From Ignavibacteria bacterium (lineage in GTDB: Bacteria; Bacteroidota; Ignavibacteria; Palsa-1295), in the NCBI GenBank assembly GCA_013287605.1, contig JABDDM010000012.1, forward strand, positions 1 to 47,340: a stretch of 47,340 nt of DNA, in the 5' to 3' direction. Below the pieces are notes generated by a model. The model saw only the letters and a list, made by a program, of their open reading frames with translations, was not told where the DNA came from and did not search any database. Below, piece after piece: positions 9,000 to 17,310 of the stretch (positions within the stretch are counted from its first letter, which is position 1; each line of letters begins with the position of its first letter). Both the position numbers and the translations under genes were made by a program.

Positions 9000-10004
9000 T
9001 CAGTGTATTAATTTCAAATTCGACGACACAACGCCCTCAGGCGATATGAGTCTGAGAAAGTATGAGCCACTTGGCAATTTAGAAATCGAAAGGCGAAGTT
9101 TGTTCGTCCCAGATTCGTACGTGCTCTCACGATCGATTACAGCATTGCCAAATTCGTTTGTCAGTATAACCCTAATGTTTTGAGCGTTGGAAAGCGAGAA
9201 CGAAAGAGTGTAATCCCCGCTGCTCGGATTGGGGCTGATCAACAGGTTTGTGATCGGAGATTGGATAGCAGGTGTCGAATTTTTTGACGTTGTTTTTGGC
9301 GACGGAAATGGCGGATAACCAACTTCATCTGCCCAGGTAGATATCCAGTTGTTGCGATTGCGAGGCAGGTTGTGATCGATTGGGAAGTATTCACTCCACA
9401 CATAAGATCCATTGGAGGCCAGATTGCTGATCGTCTCCACCTTAAGGTAGTAGCTGTGATTGCTGATGGCTCCTGTTAAAGGCACCTTCGTCCTGAGCGA
9501 GTATGAACAGGGAAAATTTTGATATTTCATCACCCCTTCAGCATTAAGGAAGCACTTCAGCGTGTCGAGTCTGGCTATGAGTTCGGACGACTCAGCATCG
9601 ATCAGTTCAAGCACGTAAAGGATTGATGAATTTGCGTCGAAGGTACCGACATCCGGAACTCTGCCATCATACGACATTCGTCCGCGGTTATCGTCAAAAG
9701 ATGCAAATCGATCAAACAATATGGTGTCTGCACCCGTCGATGTAAAAATCTCCGTTCTAAAAAACGACGTTGAATACGAGCTTTGAGGACAGGGAAAGTG
9801 TAAAAAACGAAGTGAGTCCGCTTGCGTGAGTCCAACTGAACCTATTTCGTATCGGACCAGGGTTGAATCATTTAGATAATCGAATCGGAGTCGAGCTTGC
9901 ACCGTATCCGATTGGGCCATGGCATGGTCGGCACAAATCGATTGGAGACAAATAAGTAAGAAGAGGGCGGTGAACTTGAATGCTGTAGCTCGTTTGACAT
10001 TCAT
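9000..10004 (-). CDS. Secreted protein with T9SS type-A sorting domain
   Basis: 334-aa exported protein. The signal peptide spans about residues 1-31 (hydrophobic FTALFLLICLQSIC, then HAMAQ). The middle (about 35-240) is beta-rich and Ser/Asp-rich and matches no family I recognise. The last 80 residues or so form a type-A sorting domain: LISPNPSSGDYTLSFSL, then ILTNEFGNAV, then LPSGSYFLRLISPEG. It is predicted to be moved across the outer membrane by the T9SS. Its stop is immediately followed in frame by half of another sorting domain (8874-8999). Upstream is the repeat-rich gene-free block, so its promoter should lie within about 10005-10100. Confidence 0.8.
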   Translation of the reverse strand: MNVKRATAFKFTALFLLICLQSICADHAMAQSDTVQARLRFDYLNDSTLVRYEIGSVGLTQADSLRFLHFPCPQSSYSTSFFRTEIFTSTGADTILFDRFASFDDNRGRMSYDGRVPDVGTFDANSSILYVLELIDAESSELIARLDTLKCFLNAEGVMKYQNFPCSYSLRTKVPLTGAISNHSYYLKVETISNLASNGSYVWSEYFPIDHNLPRNRNNWISTWADEVGYPPFPSPKTTSKNSTPAIQSPITNLLISPNPSSGDYTLSFSLSNAQNIRVILTNEFGNAVIDRESTYESGTNKLRLSISKLPSGSYFLRLISPEGVVSSNLKLIH

Positions 10005-10244
10005 TGGCGGACCTCCGATCTATTAGTGTTTCTCGATACTCACACTGAAAAAATTGGACACATAAATAATTGGCTGGCTGTGGGTAGGGTTCCGGATTTA
10101 GCCTTGGGTTTCGGGAACCTTCATGCAGTTGTTTTATGTTTCTTATATTGCCTGATTATTCCCGTGTTTATAGCCCGCAGTCGCTTCCCTTGTCGACGGG
10201 GAACACAGTCCTTACCGGACCCGGATTCCAAGATGCGCCGCAGC

Positions 10245-10280
10245 CTCCTTTTTCATACGCGAGCTAAAGCTCACGCTACA
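10245..10280 (+). repeat. Dispersed AGCTAAAGCT repeat, copy 1
   Basis: CCTTTTT followed, after a short spacer, by GCGAGCTAAAGCTCACGCTACA. The segment GAGCTAAAGCTC is itself palindromic. It matches copy 2 at 10587-10620 in the same orientation with only a few differences. Confidence 0.65.
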
Positions 10281-10308
10281 CCGATTCTGCCTTTCTCCGG
10301 CATTCCAT

Positions 10309-10334
10309 GGATTCCCGCCTGCGCGGGAATGACA
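10309..10334 (+). repeat. REP-like palindrome, copy 1
   Basis: GATTCCCGC-CTGC-GCGGGAAT followed by GACA: an 8-bp perfect stem (10311-10318 with 10323-10330) and a 4-nt loop. It recurs in inverted orientation at 10379-10403. This kind of ATTCCCGC/GCGGGAAT element is common in intergenic regions of many bacteria. Confidence 0.75.
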
Positions 10335-10378
10335 ATGACTCGGGACTTAGTGCGCGAAGCGCAGAAGAATAACGCACC

Positions 10379-10403
10379 TGTCATTCCTGCGAATGCGGGA
10401 ATC
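10379..10403 (-). repeat. REP-like palindrome, copy 2 (inverted)
   Basis: TGTCATTCCTGC-GAAT-GCGGGAATC, the reverse-oriented relative of 10309-10334, with one mismatch in the 8-bp stem. The two copies face each other across about 45 bp, as in bacterial interspersed mosaic elements. Confidence 0.72.
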
Positions 10404-10586
10404 GAGGGGCAAGTATGAGGTATGAATTATGAAGTATGACTTTCGCATAGTTTTCTATACGAAGGAGAATTATGAATAAAGTTTGCACACACGCAAGCTT
10501 GAAAAACGCTGATTGGTGTTTTCAGACCGGAATCGAGGGTTGGGAGTTGGATTATGAATAACGCATTTACACGCGCAACACATTGA

Positions 10587-10620
10587 GTCCTTTTTGACGC
10601 AAGCTAAAGCTTACGCTACA
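10587..10620 (+). repeat. Dispersed AGCTAAAGCT repeat, copy 2
   Basis: CCTTTTTGACGCAAGCTAAA and then GCTTACGCTACA. It is the direct-repeat partner of 10245-10280. The core AAGCTAAAGCTT is palindromic. It ends 26 bp beyond the mrp stop codon and could contribute to 3'-end formation. Confidence 0.65.
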
Positions 10621-10646
10621 TTGGGTGTGCACAGCCTCAAAATTCT

Positions 10647-11768
10647 TCAGATCGTCAGGGAGATTTCGACTGGCTTTGTCTGCGGCATGAGGTCGCGGAT
10701 GCTTATTTGTTGGGCGAGTGCTCCGGCGATGGTTGCGAAGGCTTTGCCTGCGGGACTTTCCGGATGCGAGATCACGATCGGACTTCCGGCATCGCCGCCT
10801 TCACGAATTGAGGTCTGGATCGGTAATTCACCCAAGAACGGGACGCCAAATTCTGCTGCCGCTTTGCTTCCGCCGCCATGAGCGAAGATTTCTTCACGCG
10901 CGCCGCAGGTACGGCATTCGAAATAACTCATGTTCTCGACGATACCCAGTATTGGGACGTGCACCTTCTCGAACATCTTGATCCCCTTGCGCGCATCAGC
11001 GAGGGCGACATCCTGCGGAGTTGTTACGATGACTGCGCCGGTCAGCGGGACGGTCTGGACGAGTGTCAATTGAATATCACCAGTGCCCGGCGGAAGATCG
11101 AAGATGAGATAATCAAGTTCGCCCCAGACGACTTCGGTCATGAATTGTTTGAGCGCGCCGGAGGCCATTGGACCGCGCCAAACTACTGCCGTATCGGGCT
11201 CGACAAGAAAGCCGATCGACATGATCTTGACGCCTTCGCGGAGCACGGGGATCATCTTCGGCTTTCCATCGACTGCCATCGCTTCAGGCCGAGTGTTCTT
11301 GAGACCGAACATCATCGGAATGCTTGGTCCATAGATATCAGCATCGATGAGCCCAACCTTCGCGCCATCTTTGGCAAGCTGCACTGCGAGATTCGCAGCA
11401 ACGGTGGACTTACCAACACCGCCTTTACCGGAGGCGACTGCAATCGTGTTCTTTACAAATGGAAGAATCGCTGAGCGAGCGCTATCATTGTGCTGCGCGA
11501 CACGCGCCGTCATGCTGACCTTGACATTGCCTTTTCCAGCGATCGGTTCGACGGCATCGAGCGCAGCCTTCTGCAGACTGTCCTTCAACGGGCAAGAAGG
11601 CGTCGTCAACTCGAACGTAAATGATACGTTGTTCGACTTGATCGATAGATCTTTGATCATTCCGAGCGTGACGACATCCTGATGCAGATCAGGATCGATC
11701 ACACTTCGAAGCGCCTGGAGAACCTCTGCTTCAGTCACTGTATTGCCGGATTTCGAGAACATTCCCAT
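10647..11768 (-). CDS. mrp: Mrp/ApbC (NBP35-type) Fe-S cluster carrier ATPase
   Basis: Cytosolic P-loop protein that holds and transfers [4Fe-4S] clusters. Residues about 10-90 form the N-terminal MIP18/DUF59 domain (EVLQALRSVIDPDL). The deviant Walker A GKGGVGKS lies at 114-121, IDADIYGPSIP near 141-151, and DLPPGTGD at 224-231. The carboxy domain has the cluster-binding CxxC at C285/C288 (FECRTCG). The length of 373 aa is normal. The ATG at 11768 gives MGMFSK; an alternative two codons later changes nothing. The next upstream gene (cbpM-like) ends 77 bp away, so the three genes from cbpA to mrp may form one unit. Together with the Nfu protein at 5.0-5.3 kb it gives the locus two Fe-S delivery factors. 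Confidence 0.95.
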   Translation of the reverse strand: MGMFSKSGNTVTEAEVLQALRSVIDPDLHQDVVTLGMIKDLSIKSNNVSFTFELTTPSCPLKDSLQKAALDAVEPIAGKGNVKVSMTARVAQHNDSARSAILPFVKNTIAVASGKGGVGKSTVAANLAVQLAKDGAKVGLIDADIYGPSIPMMFGLKNTRPEAMAVDGKPKMIPVLREGVKIMSIGFLVEPDTAVVWRGPMASGALKQFMTEVVWGELDYLIFDLPPGTGDIQLTLVQTVPLTGAVIVTTPQDVALADARKGIKMFEKVHVPILGIVENMSYFECRTCGAREEIFAHGGGSKAAAEFGVPFLGELPIQTSIREGGDAGSPIVISHPESPAGKAFATIAGALAQQISIRDLMPQTKPVEISLTI

Positions 11769-11845
11769 CTGAGCTCCTTCGCATTTCTTTTACTGCCGCG
11801 AAGAACGGAGAGCTCTGGGCGAAAGTTCGAAGACGCGCAGGAGGG

Positions 11846-12193
11846 CTATTCCCAGCCTGCATCACGGGCTTCGCCGCCGATATACGTACGGCGAATGAGA
11901 TCCTCACGCATGGATGCAATTTGGTCCAGCAGATCCTCGATGATGGCTACACCGGAAAGATTGACGCCGAGTTCGTGGTGCAAACGAAGTGATCGCTCGA
12001 CGATCGCGAGACCATGGCGGTCGAGTCGAAACTCGGGTTTAGTTGAGTCGATGGGACGTACGATCTCTTCATCAACGATCCGTTGCAATAATTCAACTGG
12101 AGCGCCGGTCATATTCGATATCTCTTCCAACGTGAAGTTCTCGCCTATCGCAGCATGCGGCTGCACATGAAGAAAAACAATGTTGTCTGTCAT
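11846..12193 (-). CDS. CbpM-like chaperone modulator (MerR-type helix-turn-helix)
   Basis: 115-aa cytosolic protein of the CbpM group. In E. coli, CbpM binds the J-domain of CbpA and blocks both its DnaK co-chaperone and DNA-binding activities. The sequence begins with a helix-turn-helix-like region (FTLEEISNMTGAPVELLQRIVDEEIVRP), continues with FRLDRHGLAIVERSLRLHHELGVNLSGVAIIEDLLDQI (the typical 'LGVNLaGaaii.LL' motif) and ends with a short helix. Position supports the call: its ATG begins 1 bp after the stop of the CbpA-type J-protein, as in proteobacterial cbpAM operons. A plain MerR-family regulator is the alternative, but the protein is short and lacks an effector domain. Confidence 0.82.
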   Translation of the reverse strand: MTDNIVFLHVQPHAAIGENFTLEEISNMTGAPVELLQRIVDEEIVRPIDSTKPEFRLDRHGLAIVERSLRLHHELGVNLSGVAIIEDLLDQIASMREDLIRRTYIGGEARDAGWE

Positions 12194-12194
12194 G

Positions 12195-13148
12195 TTAACC
12201 CCGAGGATCGAAAGTTGTGATCTGCCCTAGCTTTTTGTACAATTCCTTTTCTTCCGGTGACGGGTTATCTGGTACGCGAATGTCGACGATTGCGTAGAGA
12301 TCACCGCGAGTGCCATCGGGGCGATAGAGTCCACGTCCGCGAAGCCTCAACTTGAGTCCGTTCTGAGCGCCGGGTGGGATCGTCAAGCGGACTTCGCCAT
12401 CGAGCGTCTTGAATGGTACCTTCGCTCCGAGCACGGCTTCATCGGGGCGAACGCCGAGATCCTTATAGAGATCGTCGCCGCTCACATCGAATTCGGGATG
12501 CGGCTGATAGATGAGCGTGAGCACAAGGTCGCCGTTTGATGAAGAGCCTTGCTCGCCTTGTCCGGCAAGTTTGATCTGCTTGCCAGCGTAGGAATGCGGA
12601 GGAATGTTTACTTTGTATGTTTTTGTCGACCCGTCAGCCTTGCGAATGGTGAACTGCTTCGACCCACCATTCATCGCTTCCTCAAGTGTGATCGGAAGCT
12701 CCGCCTCGACATCCGCACCGCGAGTGCTGAAGCCCGGGCCACGCGCCCGAGTACGCGCTCTATTACCGGTCGCAGTGCTAAAGCCTGCACCGCTCGTACC
12801 AAAGAATTGCTGGAAGAACTCGGAGAAATCACCATCGAAGTCTCCACCGGAAGTGGTGTAACGGAATTCGCCAGGGCCTGTCGTTTGGTAGTTTGGCGGA
12901 GGTGTGAACTGTTGCCCTGTCTTCCAATTCGAACCGAATTGATCGTACTTTTTGCGCTTGTCTGCGTCGCTCAGAACTTCATAGGCTTCGTTGATCTTTT
13001 TGAATTTTTCCTCGGCGTCCTTATCTGTCGGATTTACATCGGGATGATGTTTACGCGCAAGCTTGCGGAAGGCTTTCTTGATCTCGTCTTCCGTTGCCGT
13101 GCGGCTTACGCCCAGCGTATCGTAATAATCCTGATATTGAACGGCCAT
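12195..13148 (-). CDS. cbpA: CbpA/DnaJ-class J-domain co-chaperone
   Basis: Type II (DnaJ-like, zinc-less) Hsp40 that stimulates DnaK and, in CbpA, also binds curved DNA. From the ATG at 13148 the protein is 317 aa and starts with the J-domain ([21 protein letters not shown]), with the HPD motif at about 35-37. A Gly/Phe/Thr-rich linker follows (about 85-150, including a short Arg-rich patch). The C-terminal substrate-binding domains contain [23 protein letters not shown] and [22 protein letters not shown]. There are no CxxCxGxG zinc repeats, separating it from true DnaJ. The ATG at 13208 would add 20 residues before the J-domain, and I consider it unlikely. It is tightly coupled to the CbpM-like gene. 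Confidence 0.92.
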   Translation of the reverse strand: MAVQYQDYYDTLGVSRTATEDEIKKAFRKLARKHHPDVNPTDKDAEEKFKKINEAYEVLSDADKRKKYDQFGSNWKTGQQFTPPPNYQTTGPGEFRYTTSGGDFDGDFSEFFQQFFGTSGAGFSTATGNRARTRARGPGFSTRGADVEAELPITLEEAMNGGSKQFTIRKADGSTKTYKVNIPPHSYAGKQIKLAGQGEQGSSSNGDLVLTLIYQPHPEFDVSGDDLYKDLGVRPDEAVLGAKVPFKTLDGEVRLTIPPGAQNGLKLRLRGRGLYRPDGTRGDLYAIVDIRVPDNPSPEEKELYKKLGQITTFDPRG

Positions 13149-13826
13149 AGTTTTTGGTGAGTCAGAAAAGTCGCGTTTTAGCGTAAATGAAAAACCTGTT
13201 TTCTTCAAGAATCAGTTCACTTTCAACTGCCGTAAAATTGATCCTCAGAAGCGTACAACTTGAACTCTACTTGTTCGATTTTCCGACACAGAGAAGTTTG
13301 GTTTAACAAGTTTGTCTTATCCGTTTTTTGTAGTTTGGATGCCGTTTCGCAGTTTCTGTTTTTTATGGTTGTAGCGATTTGGACTGGAACAGCGTTTGCC
13401 AGAATCGCGCGAATGAGAGGACTAGCGTTACCAGCATGTTCGGCTACTTCCAGAAAACATTTGCTGCACCGCAGGCTGCTAGCCCCACAATCCAGAAGAT
13501 GTCGCCCAATTCCGCAGGTGCATCAACTAAACTTCTTTCAACATTCGGAAGGCTACGAAGCTGACACGCATAGACAAACAGAATCGATTCGCTCTTTACT
13601 GCGAGTCGCCTAACTTTTAAACATTTTTCTTGAATGAGTGAATTGCTTAAAGGCTCCGCTCATTCGATTTGCATGCCTTCGATTGAAATGCAACACGATT
13701 TGGAAACGGCACTTATTTCTCACGCGTACAGAGCGGATCGGAGACCAGGATAGCACGCGAGGGAATAGGCAGATACTCATCTGGCATCGGCGGATGGTCT
13801 TCACTAACATGGATCGTTCGCACTAT

Positions 13827-13847
13827 CTGCCGGTATATGACCGGCAG
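13827..13847. repeat. 7-bp inverted repeat
   Basis: CTGCCGG-TATATGA-CCGGCAG, a perfect palindrome arm pair inside the gene-poor gap. It could be an operator or a hairpin; no gene is nearby to assign it to. Confidence 0.4.
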
Positions 13848-13879
13848 GTACGTAGCATGATTGCCTGTTTCGAACCAAT

Positions 13880-13911
13880 GAGGCGCCGGCGAGAACTGTG
13901 ACCGGCACCTC
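13880..13911 (+). terminator. Terminator-like hairpin between the gap and the aldo/keto reductase gene
   Basis: GAGGCGCCGG / CCGGCACCTC pair with one G-T wobble around a 12-nt loop. On the plus strand it is followed by AAATTTTTC, a weak T-run. It also lies 35 bp beyond the stop of the minus-strand aldo/keto reductase gene, so it could terminate that gene even though its T-run faces the other way. Confidence 0.45.
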
Positions 13912-13945
13912 AAATTTTTCTAAGCGCTGGGTCGAACGATGAACG

Positions 13946-14926
13946 CTACCAAGCATAGGCTTCTGGCGCTGCTCCGCCAGGTCCAGGGAAGATCTTATCT
14001 AGTGCCGACAGCGTCTCGTTCGATAGTGTGATCTCAAGAGCGCGAAGGATAGACTCGAGTTGCTGAACTGTTCGGGGTCCGACGATCGTCGCGGTTACCG
14101 CATCATTCTTTAGGACCCAGGCCATCGCAATATTCGCGGGCTCTTCACCGAGCGATTTACAGAGCGCTTCGAAGGCATCAACCTTCTGTTTGTTCTTCTC
14201 AAACATTTCCTTTGTCCGCGGTGTGTCGCGTCGGCCACCGGCTTCGCCAGACTTCGGCCTTCCGGCAAGTAGTCCTGCGGCTAGCGGACTCCAGGGAATC
14301 ACGCCGATACCGTAAGCCTTGCAGGCTGGCAAGACTTCAAGTTCGACCGTCCGAGCGTTGAGGTTGTAGAGGCTCTGCTCGCTGATGAGCCCAAGATAAT
14401 TGCGGCGCGTGGCTGCTTCCGAAGCTTGGGCGATGTGCCAACCCGCAAAATTGGATGACCCGTTATAGATGATCTTTCCCTGCGCTGCGAGAATTTCCAT
14501 CGCTTGCCATACCTCGTCCCAGGTGACATCTCTCCAGATATGATGGAATTGATAGAGATCAAGGTGGTCGGTCTGCAGCCGCTTAAGACTAGCATCGCAC
14601 TGCGCGCGTATCGCAAGCGCGGAGTACTTTTGTTCGTTCGGCGACTCCCCCATCTTGCCATAGAGTTTGGTCGCTATCACGACCTTTTCTCTTCGGCCTC
14701 CGCCCTGGGCAAACCAGCGACCGATGATCTTCTCCGTAATTCCTTCACTGAGCTGCCAACCATAGACATTGGCCGTATCAAAGAAATTGATCCCCAGTTC
14801 GAGTGCACGGTCCATGATCCGAAAACTTGTTTGCTCGTCGGTTTGCACACCAAAGTTCATGGTGCCAAGACACAATCGGCTTACTTCAAGCCCGGAACGT
14901 CCGAGATGTTTGTAGATCATTGTCAT
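13946..14926 (-). CDS. Aldo/keto reductase family oxidoreductase
   Basis: NADPH-dependent (beta/alpha)8-barrel reductase of carbonyl substrates, cytosolic. The 326-aa length suits the AKR5/AKR11-13 YghZ/YajO-like bacterial groups. The opening MIYKHLGRSGLEVSRLCLGTMNFG is typical. Catalytic residues are visible: D50 and Y55 in FDTANVYG, K87 in ATKLYGK, and the His of QFHHI (about 128-129). NADP-binding elements near the C-terminus include VIPWSPLAAGLLAGR and ATIVGPRTVQQLES. A terminator-like hairpin lies on each side, so it is probably a single-gene unit. The exact substrate cannot be told from sequence. Confidence 0.93.
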   Translation of the reverse strand: MTMIYKHLGRSGLEVSRLCLGTMNFGVQTDEQTSFRIMDRALELGINFFDTANVYGWQLSEGITEKIIGRWFAQGGGRREKVVIATKLYGKMGESPNEQKYSALAIRAQCDASLKRLQTDHLDLYQFHHIWRDVTWDEVWQAMEILAAQGKIIYNGSSNFAGWHIAQASEAATRRNYLGLISEQSLYNLNARTVELEVLPACKAYGIGVIPWSPLAAGLLAGRPKSGEAGGRRDTPRTKEMFEKNKQKVDAFEALCKSLGEEPANIAMAWVLKNDAVTATIVGPRTVQQLESILRALEITLSNETLSALDKIFPGPGGAAPEAYAW

Positions 14927-14975
14927 TGAGTAGTGTGTGAGAGAGTAAGTGAGGCAAAACTACAGCAATAAACAA

Positions 14976-15011
14976 CGAAGTTCGCAGCGCTATCAACGAC
15001 CGCGAACTTCG
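14976..15011 (-). terminator. Terminator of the 15034-16911 gene
   Basis: Perfect 10-bp inverted repeat CGAAGTTCGC / GCGAACTTCG with a 16-nt loop, 22 bp beyond the stop. On the minus strand it is followed by TTGTTTATTG, a T-rich tail. Confidence 0.7.
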
Positions 15012-15033
15012 GACTATGAACTCCAAACCGAAT

Positions 15034-16911
15034 TCAATCGGTGATGCTCATTCCATTGATGAACCCCATCATCTCGGGTTCAAGTTTGGTAAATGAGGTC
15101 TTCGGCGCCCCGCACATGATGATCACATGTCCCTTCTTCGTCTTGAAGATATATTGGACGTAGATATACGGTACATCTTTGATGTTGGCCTGGATCTGTG
15201 CGAAGAGCGCATCGTGATTATTCACGCTCTTGTATTCTTTGCGCAATAAAGAGACATCCGTCATACTTCCTTCCAGATCACTCATCACCGACTTGAGCAC
15301 GTCGGCGGGCGCATCATCCGAGACATGATGAAAGATCAGCCCAAACGAATTTCCGGATTTATGCAGTAATGCAAAGTCCGCCTTTTCCGAGATCTGCTCT
15401 CGCGATTGCTCCCAAAGGCTTGTGTTGTATTTGAAGGCGTATGCTCCTTCCGTGCTCTTAAGTACGCTGGCCGAGCCGGAAGCAGAAGCAGCCGCATCAT
15501 TGATCGAAGCACCATGAGTTCGAAGTGAATCAGGATTGACTTCCTTACCCGTGGCGTCGTAATCATGAACTTCTATCGTCTTGCCGGCATCATCGTATTT
15601 CCAGACGATACGTTGAATGCCGGATTTCAGATCGACAGGGCGATCCAATTTGTCGAAATAACTGACCTCGGTTTGATCCTCGTGATCGTTGAATTTGCGG
15701 CGCTCGATTGCGAAGCCTGCTTCGAGCATCATTGGCTTATCGTCAGCATCAAAGAAGCGGTCTTCGGCAATGTGTCCGTGACCATCGTAGACATAACGTT
15801 TGATCGCAAATCCTTCTGACTTATCAACGCCGAAGCTGCCATTTGCTTTCTTATAAGATTTCTCAACAAGATTTCCCTTCTCGTCGTACTTAAAGAATTC
15901 TTCGGCAGTCTCGTCATCATCGTCGATCAATTTCCCATCTTTGTCGTAGACGGCAAGATGGAGCAAGTGATTGGATTCATCAAACTGATATAATGACTTC
16001 GCAACACCCTCTGCGCGCAGCTTGCCCACATCTTCGAATTGCTGACGCTCCGTCATGTTGCCGTTGACATCGAAGACGTTCTTGGTAATGTGGACCAGCT
16101 TGCCGTTGTCATCATAGTACTTCATCTCGGTGCGATTGTCGCGGTCATCCCAAGCAATCTCCATCTTCGCAACGCCGTTTCGACCTAAAGGCAACTCGTC
16201 GGGTCCAAAGTTCTGGACTTCGATTACGTTATGACCATTGTTCCATTTCAACTTTTTGAAGGCGACACCATTGCCATCTGCAATCAATTGTCCTTCTTTG
16301 CCGAAGTAACGTTGCTCGATGACGCGCCCCTTGTCATCCAGCTTGTAACGCTCTTCGTAGATACCATCATTGTTTGCGATGCGGCCACCATCGGCATCCA
16401 TCTTGAGTTCTTTTGTGATGAAGCCATTATCATCCAGCTCCCACTGATAACGTGCAATACCAGTCTGATCGGTAGTGGGATTTCCAAATTCATCATAAAG
16501 GAAGAGCGAACCACGGTGAGATTCTTTGTCCATCTTGAAGCGCTCATGGTTGAAGCCGCCATTACACGTCATTGACCGCCCGAACGTATTTAAGTAACTG
16601 CGCCGCTCGAATCCATCCTGGTATTCGACTTTGACCTGAGCAACACCGGTTCCGTTGTCAATGACTTGACGGCCCGCGCTCAGGTATTCAACAAGGACGA
16701 TTCTGCCCTGCTTGTCATAGGTCACACGACAGCATCGCGCCTTTCCAGTCAGTTTGGCATCGACCGGATGCAAGCAAAGCAGTGCGTGGGTCTGATCGAC
16801 TTCGACGGTCCAGAAGTACTTCACATTCTCTACCGCCCGAGCTTGAGAGGTAAGAAGTTCGAGCATCAGCACAAGAATGATGCTCCGTGAGAGAAGACGA
16901 AAACTGGTCAT
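15034..16911 (-). CDS. Secreted protein with YD/GN-type degenerate repeats and a C-terminal alpha/beta domain
   Basis: 625-aa protein of unknown function. A signal peptide spans about residues 1-26 (hydrophobic SIILVLMLELLTSQARA). Residues about 60-460 consist of roughly ten degenerate 35-42-residue repeats with a core like FKYDEKGNLVEKSY...DGKL....GFAIKRYVYDGHGHIAEDRFF: aromatic-Asp pairs, Gly-Asn turns and alternating beta strands. Such repeats occur in many secreted or kinase-linked bacterial proteins. From about 490 a separate domain follows (EGAYAFKYNTSLWEQ ... KTKKGHVIIMCGAPKTSF) that resembles PsbP/DUF1795-type small alpha/beta domains, though I am not sure. There is no sorting domain, so a periplasmic location is likely. 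It is not an Rhs toxin: there is no core or toxin tip. Confidence 0.75.
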   Translation of the reverse strand: MTSFRLLSRSIILVLMLELLTSQARAVENVKYFWTVEVDQTHALLCLHPVDAKLTGKARCCRVTYDKQGRIVLVEYLSAGRQVIDNGTGVAQVKVEYQDGFERRSYLNTFGRSMTCNGGFNHERFKMDKESHRGSLFLYDEFGNPTTDQTGIARYQWELDDNGFITKELKMDADGGRIANNDGIYEERYKLDDKGRVIEQRYFGKEGQLIADGNGVAFKKLKWNNGHNVIEVQNFGPDELPLGRNGVAKMEIAWDDRDNRTEMKYYDDNGKLVHITKNVFDVNGNMTERQQFEDVGKLRAEGVAKSLYQFDESNHLLHLAVYDKDGKLIDDDDETAEEFFKYDEKGNLVEKSYKKANGSFGVDKSEGFAIKRYVYDGHGHIAEDRFFDADDKPMMLEAGFAIERRKFNDHEDQTEVSYFDKLDRPVDLKSGIQRIVWKYDDAGKTIEVHDYDATGKEVNPDSLRTHGASINDAAASASGSASVLKSTEGAYAFKYNTSLWEQSREQISEKADFALLHKSGNSFGLIFHHVSDDAPADVLKSVMSDLEGSMTDVSLLRKEYKSVNNHDALFAQIQANIKDVPYIYVQYIFKTKKGHVIIMCGAPKTSFTKLEPEMMGFINGMSITD

Positions 16912-17165
16912 ACGATTGGATTTTGAATCACGAAACTAGGCGATAACACGTGATGTGAACAGTAGAACGCGAGATGCTAGTGCGAATATAGTGCAGAGAA
17001 GCCCGAAGACAGCATTGGCAGCCAAAAGTTACATGAATAATTATTCTTCGTGAAAAAGCAAGAAATCATCCCCACCAACTGCAACAAACGGCGAGATGGA
17101 GGTTTATTATAGTGTACGTCTGTCACATCCTCACAAGGAGGAGACGAACTTAACCGATTAATTAC
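16912..17165. other. Intergenic region between the repeat-protein gene and the 41-codon ORF
   Basis: Probably holds the promoter of the 625-aa gene on the minus strand and possibly a plus-strand promoter (TTATTATAGTG near 17105). A good ribosome-binding-like AAGGAGG is at 17135-17141 but lies about 24 nt before the ATG at 17166, too far for a normal spacing. No structured RNA is evident. Confidence 0.4.
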
Positions 17166-17291
17166 ATGGAAACGCTACTTCCAGCCCTCTTCTTCCTCAT
17201 GGCCTTCGGTCCGATCATCGGCGCATTAGTTCTTGCTAGGAATCCGAAGCGTGTGATGCCTCTTCCCGTTCGAAACCGCGATAAGCAATAA
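17166..17291 (+). CDS. Possible 41-residue single-span membrane microprotein
   Basis: The plus-strand frame starts METLLPALFFLMAFGPIIGA, continues LVLARNPKRV and ends with a basic tail (PVRNRDKQ). It shows one hydrophobic helix of about 22 residues followed by positive charges, an N-out/C-in topology expected of a real small membrane protein. It stops 19 bp short of the convergent stop of the PorE-like gene. The only strong Shine-Dalgarno-like sequence (17135-17141) is poorly spaced. Because the frame is only 41 codons it could be chance. Apart from metK it would be the only plus-strand gene in the window. Confidence 0.35.
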   Translation: METLLPALFFLMAFGPIIGALVLARNPKRVMPLPVRNRDKQ

Positions 17292-17310
17292 GTCGTGGGG
17301 GCAGGCTCTG

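Larger units (their letters stand above)
10005..10646. other. Gene-free block containing palindromic and dispersed repeats
   Basis: About 640 bp with no credible coding frame. It contains an inverted pair of REP-like palindromes, two copies of an AGCTAAAGCT element, and two related stretches beginning ATTATGAATAA (near 10469 and 10551) that each run into an ACACGC motif. The frames that cross it have no recognisable domain and pass through the palindromes. It probably holds the promoter of the T9SS gene starting at 10004 and the 3' untranslated region of mrp. Confidence 0.7.
13149..13945. other. Gene-poor gap with degenerate open frames
   Basis: About 800 bp without a gene I can support. On the minus strand an unusually protein-like frame with no ATG runs from about 13650 down to a TAG near 13456. 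It contains LPNVERSLVDAPAELGDIF followed by a hydrophobic stretch (WIVGLAACGAANVFW). A second minus-strand frame (13713-13913, 66 codons) and plus-strand frames (for example 13379-13564) show no recognised domain. The pattern would fit a decayed small membrane-protein gene, but this is weak. The promoter of cbpA must lie at its left edge. Confidence 0.45.

Noticed and set aside
10026-10418. 130-codon plus-strand frame in the repeat block
   Set aside because: Runs through both REP-like palindromes; the product is low in recognisable features and no family is seen.
13260-13613. 117-codon plus-strand frame in the gap
   Set aside because: No domain, no ribosome-binding site and composition like random translation; the minus-strand frame here looks more protein-like but lacks a start.
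15034-16911. Rhs/YD-repeat polymorphic toxin
   Set aside because: Repeats are YD-like, but there is no Rhs core, toxin tip or immunity gene, and the C-terminal domain does not look toxic.
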